DNA of 64,000 nt from Malus domestica (taxonomy: Eukaryota > Streptophyta > Magnoliopsida > Rosales > Rosaceae), in the NCBI RefSeq assembly GCF_042453785.1, contig NC_091674.1, positions 29,895,501 through 29,959,500 of the forward strand, read 5' to 3'. Position 1 is the first letter of the stretch. Every line of letters starts with the position of its first letter. Of this stretch, positions 56,074 to 64,000 are shown one piece after another. Position numbers and translations under genes: made by a program. Under the pieces are notes generated by a model. The model saw only the letters and a list, made by a program, of their open reading frames with translations, did no database searches and was not told the origin of the DNA.

Positions 56074-58197
56074 ATGCAAGAGAGTCTTCCTCCAGGGTTC
56101 AGATTCCATCCTACAGATGAAGAACTGATAACGCACTATCTGTCCCACAAGGTTTCCGATGTTAGTTTCACGTCGAAAGCAGTAGCAGTCGTTGATCTTA
56201 ATAAGTGTGAACCTTGGGACCTCCCAGGTATATGTGTGGTCAGATTATATATTTATATGTGCATCATATTCAACCCTATTCTTCTGTACATCTGCCTTAC
56301 ATGTTTGCCTCTTCCTCTAAATTCATCTGATTATACCTAATTTTCTATGATATTTCATTTCTCATTCCTTGCTTTTAGTAACGATCTTGATGAGATCACA
56401 ATCTGTATTTCTTGAATTTGCCTTTTTTGAACTTACGCAAGTAAAGCAATCTTTCTTGAAAACTACATGTAATCCAAAAAGGAAGAAAGGATAGTTTGGG
56501 GAGCAGATCTAGGCTTAGTAAGTGCACTAAGTTCGAGTCTCTCTCCCTACAATTTGGGTTACTTCAATATAGACTATTGCTTGGATCAAAATGGGAATGA
56601 AATGTTCCAATCTCTTCCTTCCTCTCTGATCTGTTTGCCAACCACACCAAATACACAGTTCCCACGACATTTTTTCATATAGTGGACTTTTCTTAGATTT
56701 ACAGTAGATCTTTTTATTAAAAAAAGGCAAGTAGACCTTTAAAAATTGTTTCACAATATGCATTTTTTCTTATACTAATTTACCAAAAGATATACCTGAA
56801 TACTATGTTTTCAGTACGTTCTTAGCTTAAATATTCATACTTTTGATAGGAATAATTTTTTACGGTAACGTATTTAAGTGATATATGCAACTTATAGCAA
56901 ACTAAATTATTATGCGGTTGGTGCAGGCAAGGCTTCGATGGGAGAGAAAGAATGGTACTTCTTCAACCTGAGAGACCGAAAATATCCAACTGGACTCCGA
57001 ACCAACCGAGCCACCGAAGCCGGCTACTGGAAAACAACTGGGAAAGACAAGGAAATACGTCGTGTAGGTGTGCTGGTTGGGATGAAGAAAACCCTAGTTT
57101 TCTACAAGGGGAGAGCTCCAAGGGGTGAGAAAAGCAACTGGGTCATGCATGAATACAGACTAGAAAACAAGCATCCCTTCAAATCCTCAAAGGTACAAAT
57201 TTCTACAGAAGCACAACTATTGGGTCGTTTGAGGCTGTTATCTTAAAACCTCTTCGACTGATAACACTTTTGCTAGAAGTGCCTGAAAAACACTTGGAGG
57301 TTCTTCTAAAAAAGGTGTTTTTCAGAGAAGTCTTCTATTAAACATAAACACTCCAAACTTTTTCTGTAAAACATATTCATTAGCACTTTTGGCTGCCATA
57401 AAGTGCTTTTAGCCATTTCAGAAACAATCTTAAACACTTGGCCTTTATAACTCGATTTTATTATTTATAATTCTTTAATTTGCTACGTTTAATTTATGCA
57501 GGAAGAATGGGTGGTTTGTAGGGTTTTCCAAAAAAACATTAGTGCAGTGAAAAAGCCACAACAAGCAACAACATCCTCACAGAAGCAGCCAACCAACGAG
57601 TCTCCATGCGACGATACGAACTCAATTGTTAACGAATTCGGAGACATCGAGCTGCCAAACCTAAACAGCAATATTAACGCAAATTCATCCAGCGGGTTCA
57701 GCAACAACATTTCTTCACCCCAAAGCTATTACAGCAATATTCTTGATCACAGCAAGAACAACATAGACGACGTTACCAACATGAGTTTGAAAATGACTTG
57801 GGCAGCAACAGCGGCAAGAGAGGCAGCCGCCAACGCTCTTTCATTGCCGTCAAGCTTGCTAAGTCCCTCGAATCTTTCGGTGAATTCGTTGCTTCTTAGG
57901 GCATTACAACTTAGGAGTAGTACTAATAATAATGGTAGTAATTATCAACCAAGAGCTACTAATCATGTTCAAGCTACAGCAGGCACTAGTACTCTAGATT
58001 ACTCATCATCATATAATACTATCCAGCAGCAAGGAATGATGCCGTCAATGTCTCATAATCACTTTGGATCCAGTACTACTATGGATCATATAAATTCAAA
58101 TTTCCAAGCTTCTTCGTCGAGTACTAATGATCAGATGATGGAATCGATGCCGCTGCAGCATTCGGAGCAACCATTCAATTTGGACTCCATTTGGTGA
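56074..58197 (+). CDS. NAC-domain transcription factor (NAC046/NAC087-like), 371 aa
   Basis: Three exons, 56074-56227, 56927-57192 and 57502-58197, with the two introns at the positions usual for NAC genes. The NAC domain is at residues 5-155: [14 protein letters not shown] (A), [10 protein letters not shown] (B), [15 protein letters not shown] and [15 protein letters not shown] (C), [20 protein letters not shown] (D), EEWVVCRVF (E). The variable C-terminal half holds [33 protein letters not shown] and a Trp-ended tail (FNLDSIW), a pattern I associate with the ANAC046/ANAC087 branch (senescence and cell-death regulators). I found no miR164 site in exon 3. The start at MQESLPPGF is the usual NAC start. 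An in-frame ATG 60 bp upstream is less likely. Confidence 0.9.
57250..57440. repeat. MITE fragment inside NAC intron 2
   Basis: AAAACACTTGGAGGTTCTTC and complementary GTGTTTTTCAGAGAAG phrases, with AGTGCTTTTAGCCATTTCAG at the end, as in the copies near 9.8 and 23.9 kb. Confidence 0.45.
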
Positions 58198-59458
58198 AGC
58201 TGTGAAGTGTACGGCCTGATCCAAAGAATAAGCTGACATCTTGTAAAGTTCAGCATCGTAGCTGTATTAATCCTGAAGTGCTAGTTATGAAACAAATGCA
58301 GTACCACAGGGAGAGTAGACTTCTCACATGCACACACGTAAAGTTCGATAATGCTCCATATATTTATAACTATGTTGGATTAATGTCGAAAAATAATAGG
58401 GTTCTTGCCCTAGTTTATGGATCTGTTAATTATGTTGAAGAGTTCTAGTACTGTTACTTATGTTAGTCCAGATATGATCAATGCATGCTGGTAGGGAAAA
58501 CTCCCTATGTTTAATTTGTACCCTCTTATATTATGTAAACATCTTTTTCATGGTCAAACATCTCAACACATTTCTCTCTCAAATTTCTTACGGTAATCTA
58601 CACAATGAAGGTGATGGTTAAGAAAATGAAAGTCCATCAGCCATCGTTCACAAGAACGATTTTTAATATTATTACAAAATTCGAACCAAATTAGCAGATA
58701 AATGCAAAGTTATTTAGAGATCTCAAGAGAAATATAAACTATTCAGATCTACACAATGTCTTAATTAACGAGGAGTGAATTTATGTTAATTGTGTATGAA
58801 CGAGATACCAAGCTAACCACATTTAAAAAAATTTAATTATCTTTAGATCGACTAAAACATTCTCAAGGAATATTTGTATATATGAACTTATTTGGAATGA
58901 GTTGTATTCAGCATTAAAATTAATATGATACATGATTTCTCTACGTTTAATAACAAATATGAAACCAACAAATAAAAAATGTAACAAAATCAATTATGAG
59001 AGAATAGTTTTGTTTTCAATAATTCAATAATTATGAGAGAATAGTTCATCTTATTTTAATAGAGAGTTAACGAAGCACATCTGGTACTGTTCACTCTTAA
59101 TAAAAAATCACATTTTTACATTTCTCTGGTACTATTCACTATACATTTATTAGTTATTTTTTATTAAAACTAAAGTTTTTTTTAATTATTCGTTAGTTTT
59201 TCTTTGTTTAATTTCTTCTACACCTATTCCTCCTAACTCATCCGATGATTCCACGACTTACCCCGATAGAATCATAGATCATCACAATTCCAACGGCCAG
59301 GATTTTATTGATAGAAAAAATCGAGCCGACTTTATAAAAATGAAAATAAAAACGCGGCCCAGGCCCATTTAACCGTTGAAAATAACCTGCACACCCGAGA
59401 AGCGCGCTTTCTAGTCTCCGTCTCTCTCCTCTGTCCTCTCTCGCAGTCTCAGTGCACA
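58198..59458. other. NAC 3' flank and upstream region of the CstF64-like gene
   Basis: 59,078-59,180 resembles the AAGGAAAAC MITE (GGTACTGTTCACTCTTAATA and GGTACTATTCAC). The pyrimidine-rich stretch 59,408-59,450 just before the ATG is probably the 5' leader of the next gene. Confidence 0.45.
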
Positions 59459-61884
59459 ATGGCGGGAAAGCAACTCTCAGGCGACGGCCTACCGGCGAAC
59501 ATCGCCGGAATGTCGAAGAACCAGCTTTACGACATCATGTCTCAAATGAAGGTATCCCCTGCATCCTTCGAATTGTCTATTTCTTCTCCAATTTTCCTTC
59601 CGAAATTTTCTGTCCCTCCAAACACCCAAAATTGACCTACGAATAATGTCGACGTTCGTTTTCTTTGTTTCTTTGAATGCAGAATTTGATAGAACAGAAC
59701 CAGCAGCAGGCGAGGCAGATCCTCATTCAGAATCCGCCCCTCACCAAAGCCCTTTTCCAGGTTCCTAATTTTTTAGGGTTTTAGGGTTCCTTTATTTCGA
59801 ATTTTCCGCTTTTATTTGGTTTTGATTCAGAGGATTTTGTGTGGTTAGGATTTGGTTTGTGTCAATTTTGGTGCTTTTCTTCTTTTCTTGATTTCTTGAG
59901 ATAATTTTGTGTGATTAGGGTTCAAAATTCAAATGGTACGAATGGCTTTGTTAGGAAGTTGCTTAATTTAGTTCCAAATGAGAAATTTAGTTCCAAATGA
60001 GAAAATTTGATTTTCCTTTTGTTAAGTGCTAAATTAATTTGTGATTTATGTTTTTGTATCATGCTGTTTAAGAGTTTGGAGAATATATTTGTTAGGCATT
60101 TGTATTACGCGATTACTGATTCGTGGTCGCTGTTAAGTAGGTTGTTGCTCTGGAATTATCGATTTTACCTTTAACTACTGATATGATTGCTGATTGTGTT
60201 TCTGCATTTTGTATTTGTTCACAGGCACAGATTATGCTTGGAATGGTGCGGCCACCGCAAGTGGTATGTTTTTTCTTTTTCCAGAAAGCTTGTCGTTTAA
60301 GTGTTTTCATATTTGTCCACTTATGTTATATGCTAAATTGAGGTTGTCTGTAGATTCCCAGCATTCAGCCACTGACGTCACATAATTCTCAGCAGTCGAC
60401 ACAACAAACTCAGCAGCCAAGCACTCAGGCTGCTCCCTCATTGCCCGGTCAAGTTGGTTTGCAGGACCAAACTGGGCCATCTCAGATCCAAGCTCCTCCG
60501 AGAAAGCAATACCAAAACCAACCGGCAATGCCTGGTTCATCAGCTGGTGCTCCATCTATAAATGTTCAGTCTCAGCCTATGCCTTCACGTCCCCTGCTGA
60601 GCCCACAGCAGCCTAAGGGACATCTAAATCCTCAAATGACCCAGACTTCTCTTCCACAGTCCTCTCAACTCCCAAATATGCCTGCACATCCTCTTCATTC
60701 TTCTTCACAGCCACCTTCGCTTCATCAAACCCAAATGCCTGCTGTTTCCAGCCAGTTGCAACAGTCATTACAGACATCTGGAGTGTCTTCTCATATGCCA
60801 TTGCAACCACCATTGCCACCACAACCAAGACCACCTTCAATGCCTAACTTCCATCACCAGTATCCGCCGCAAATGGGGCCCAACATGGGTTACCAACATG
60901 CTCCTCCCCAACATCTTTCACAATCCATGTTTCATGTAAGTTGAAGTTTATAGTTCACCAGTCATGATCAAATGTATGGCATATATGTGATTGGGCTAAT
61001 TGTTTTTATTTTTTATCTGCTCAGTCAGGTACGAAACCCCCTGTTAGCGCTGGGCCTTCATTCCCACAGGGACAACCACCACTTCCAAGTCAACCACCAC
61101 CTCAATCTATGTATCAGGTATACGTTTTTGTTTTTTTTTTTGTTTTATTCTCTCTTTTGCAACTGCGTAGTAAATCATTAGTTTATTAGTTAAGTATGCT
61201 TTGATTCTAGGTAATGTTTCAGTAGTTTTCTAGAATAAAAACGCATGCCCTGTTTACTCCACTTTTCCGTTTTGAGCTTTCATTGATAGTCCATTTTCAG
61301 TTTGGGTTGTGCTGTGAGTCAGGGTTTTCCATTTGTGCACTTCTAGTCGGGTTCTCGTTGAGGGGTATTCTAATCTTGTTGAACACGGTTTACTAATTGT
61401 CAGTTTGTCATCCCATGTTTGAAGGATCGGTGGAGGGCAAAAATCTAACCTTGCCTAATGCTTTTATCTTTCAGGGTGGAGGCATGCATTTAGGTTCAGA
61501 GTTCAACAATCAAGCTGGATCTTCCATGCAAGTTGATAGAGGATCGTGGATGTCCGGTCCACCAGAGAGTTCGACAGTGCCACAACTTTCAGGACCGCCA
61601 CCGTTAGGTCCTGGTCAAATGGGCCCTGGCGGCCAGCCTCCTCGCCCGGCACCGGTAAGATATCTGCTACTTCTCATATTAGACTTGAGCCGGAGCTTTT
61701 GTTTATAGGTTGAGTTTTCCTATCAATCATCATTCGACTCTTATGCGCATTTGTGCAGTTGTCCCCTGAGATGGAGAAGGCACTGCTTCAGCAGGTCATG
61801 AGCCTCACACCGGAACAAATTAACCTCCTGCCTCCAGAACAAAGGAATCAGGTGCTACAGCTACAGCAGATACTGCGCCAATAA
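59459..61884 (+). CDS. ESP1: CstF64-like protein without RRM (ESP1-like), 396 aa
   Basis: Seven coding exons: 59459-59551, 59683-59760, 60225-60263, 60354-60935, 61025-61117, 61475-61654, 61759-61884, all phase 0. Residues about 18-72 form the CstF2 hinge domain ([32 protein letters not shown]), which in CstF64 binds CstF77/symplekin. Residues 73-350 are Pro/Gln/Ser-rich and disordered. The C-terminus (about 356-396, [20 protein letters not shown]) is the CstF C-terminal helical domain that binds Pcf11-like proteins. The N-terminal RNA-recognition motif of true CstF64 is absent. Arabidopsis ESP1 has this architecture and affects mRNA 3'-end formation and RNA silencing. The start is the first ATG, 93 bp before the first donor. 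Confidence 0.9.
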
Positions 61885-62410
61885 ACTCCTGAATTTTTCA
61901 ATATTTTCAGCCGGAATTAGGGACCGCGTTTAACTTCAATTTTTGCTCCGAGATATCGTTGTACCATTCAGTGATCCAAACTTATGCGACTTAATTTTAT
62001 TACTTGATGCAAGAGTCTTGTAAAAACGACGTGTGGTAGTCGTATCTTTTCAAAATTTGATTTTCTTGTTTCAGAACGTTACAGCTTAACTAATCTTGAG
62101 ATGTTAAATCTACATCCATTCGTGGTATACACAAAACGTCGTCGAGCAACGAAATACATCAGAATTTTGTCTATATGCTCAAAGCCTTTCTGTTTCTATG
62201 TAGGAGTTTTACTCCCTTGCTTCCAACGCAGTCGTCTTTGAAGTAATTGGAACCATCTTACGCTCCGAGTCGCAGATAATCATTCACATATTTAGACAGA
62301 AGCCACCAGGTAGGACTGCAAGACTAATTCTTACAAGCATCCCATGTTTTGCCGTCGTCAACAGTTCTTGCTCATGCTCGAAACTGATCATGTTCAAATG
62401 CGCGAAGGTT
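61885..62410. other. convergent 3' ends, no gene
   Basis: Short spacer between the CstF64-like gene (plus) and the CRM gene (minus), containing both 3'UTRs. Confidence 0.5.
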
Positions 62411-64000
62411 TTATTCTTCGTTTTCCCAATCAGAATCTTCACCATTGCCATCTGAATCCACGTATGAATCTTCATCTTCATCCTCACCTTCGTCCTCGCT
62501 CTGCAGATAAGAACCAAACATTTTACTCTCATTGCTTGATAAGGAAATAGTTAAGGAAAGCCAAAATCTGTCTAGAAGAGGCATGCTGAGAATTTAAACT
62601 CCCATGTTTCGCCCTCTAAACCGGCCACAGAACTATATAAACAATCTGGTTGGAGATCAGGATTCAGGACCACTTGATGGTAAATAGATGGCAATGAGAA
62701 ACAGTATATCTCACTTGGACTAATTCCGAGGCACGATGAATCTGCTCGGGATCTCTCGAGCTCCAGGAACTATCATCAACATCATCTTCAGAAATACCCT
62801 GTTCACAATCAACAAAGCTATGGTCATAGGCATGAGCAAACACCCATACAAAAAACACAAAAATGTATCATGCATATTATTGGAGAAACGATAACTGTAA
62901 TAGCAACAACCAAGTTGGCCGCGTGGGAGGGGGGCATACGCTTGGATCGCACAGTGAACAATGAAGATGAACAAACATATAGTGGTCAATGATTTTATCA
63001 ACAGTGCTTCAGATATGTGTTGAAACGAGAAAATATAACTTACAACTTGAGATTTCATTTGTTCTATGTTCTTCTCCAGTTCAGATATGTGCTGACTGAG
63101 AGCCTGCATGGGACATATGAGATCTAGTGTGAGGTGAAGGACATCAACGAGAGAGAAATATCAGCGGAAATGTATTTCAACAAAAAATTGGGAAAAAAAA
63201 ATAGTAACCTCATGGCGTTGCATGGCCACTGAGCGTTTTAATGCTTTAGCCTTAGTTAGAAGGTTCCTCGGCCTCAAGGTAATGGGTCGCCGATAATTCT
63301 TTCCACGATAGTAAATGAGAGCATATCCCTTTGGAACTCTTTCTATTGCCACAAGTATACCACCACTCTCATATTCCAATAACCTAGCTGTATCTTCAAC
63401 AAAAGCAAGAGTCTTTTGCTTGCTTATTAATTTCACTAGTTCTCTGTGCTTCCAATGCAAATGCATGTTTTCAACGACACCATCAAAGACACCACGTATA
63501 CCTGGTACAATATGTAATAAAGGCCATCAGTGTTTCAGCTAAATATTTTATCTTCACCTCAAAAATTAGAAGATTACTTACCCAGAGGCAAGTATGCTTT
63601 CATTCTCAAACCAACCCTACGAAACATAACCCGTTCCTCATCAGTGATTGTTTCCTGATCATAATCAGGACCCGCAGGAAGCATTAACGATTCTATCTTG
63701 GATAGCAGTTTCTCTGCTCTTAGCTTTTTGGCTTGGGCCTGTCAATGAATTCAGAATCTCAAACTAAGGTATATATGAATCTACATATATCCTTTCTTCC
63801 GCAACTAAGTTATGTCTAATGAAAGTTAATGATATATTTTGGATAAAAACATGTTGCAAAAAGGTACCACTCTAGTACCTGGATTTTTTTCATTAAGTCG
63901 AGTCAATTCCAAAACTACTGTATTCACAAGGAGTGAGAACAAGACCCTCACAGGCTCATCCACTAATAGAAAGATATAGAAAAAACTTACAACACCTAGT
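62411..64000 (-). CDS. CRM-domain RNA splicing factor (CFM3/EMB1865-like), 3' part
   Basis: Partial: the gene continues beyond the right edge. Minus-strand coding exons seen are 63991-64000, 63582-63738, 63209-63501, 63044-63103, 62715-62798 and 62411-62500, phase-consistent. It encodes the last CRM (YhbY-like) domain: [40 protein letters not shown], the signature [20 protein letters not shown], then [20 protein letters not shown] and [10 protein letters not shown]. After it come a coiled segment ([20 protein letters not shown]) and an acidic C-terminus ([14 protein letters not shown]...DWENEE). CRM proteins bind group II introns in chloroplasts or mitochondria. The targeting peptide and earlier CRM domains would lie outside the window, so CFM3 and EMB1865 types cannot be separated for certain. 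Confidence 0.85.

Noticed and set aside
1-64000. CRISPR arrays, rRNA genes, prokaryotic operons
   Set aside because: No regularly spaced repeats, rRNA segments or operon-like packing. The sequence is clearly plant nuclear DNA.

Overview
This is a stretch of plant nuclear DNA with spliced genes, AT-rich spacers and a dense load of small transposons. The gene set and the repeat families (several MITEs resembling ones I associate with apple and pear) suggest a woody rosid, most likely Rosaceae, tribe Maleae. That assignment is inference from memory, not a search.

Layout. 1-6.9 kb is repeat-rich: a 1.03 kb perfect-ended palindrome, MITEs, an RNase H relic and an LTR-like stretch. 6.9-8.9 kb holds an AP2/ERF gene of the cytokinin response factor type, with a long 5' leader containing a spliced upstream ORF. 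13.5-20.5 kb holds a CONSTANS-like (B-box plus CCT) gene. Its first exon is split by a complete 5,315-bp Ty1/copia element with two 540-bp LTRs that look identical, a perfect 5-bp target duplication (GACGG) and an intact 1,345-codon gag-pol. 25.1-25.4 kb carries a MIR319-type precursor on the minus strand. 27.1-27.5 kb encodes a complex I subunit (NDUFB10/PDSW, minus). 29.6-35.1 kb encodes a 22-exon CH-domain kinesin-14 that contains a U12-type AT-AC intron. 35.7-38.4 kb is a nest of transposons (SINE-like copies split by a hAT-like element and by a PIF/Harbinger-like element). 41.7-43.0 kb encodes a conserved plant protein of unknown function (minus). 46.9-49.6 kb encodes a DUF1666/'RPL34Ae' protein (minus). 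50.7-54.5 kb is again repeats. 56.1-58.2 kb encodes a NAC transcription factor. 59.5-61.9 kb encodes an RRM-less CstF64-like protein (ESP1 type). 62.4 kb to the window end is the 3' part of a CRM-domain organellar RNA-splicing factor (minus).

The genes are not an operon or pathway. From memory, their order resembles Arabidopsis blocks: CRF10/CRF12 near COL6/COL16, COL8 beside the NDUFB10 gene, and COL7, kinesin, DUF1666 and ESP1 in series around At1g73840-At1g73870. The window therefore looks like a conserved rosid gene block. Exon boundaries below were placed by hand from GT/AG (or AT/AC) sites, reading-frame continuity and recalled family sequences.
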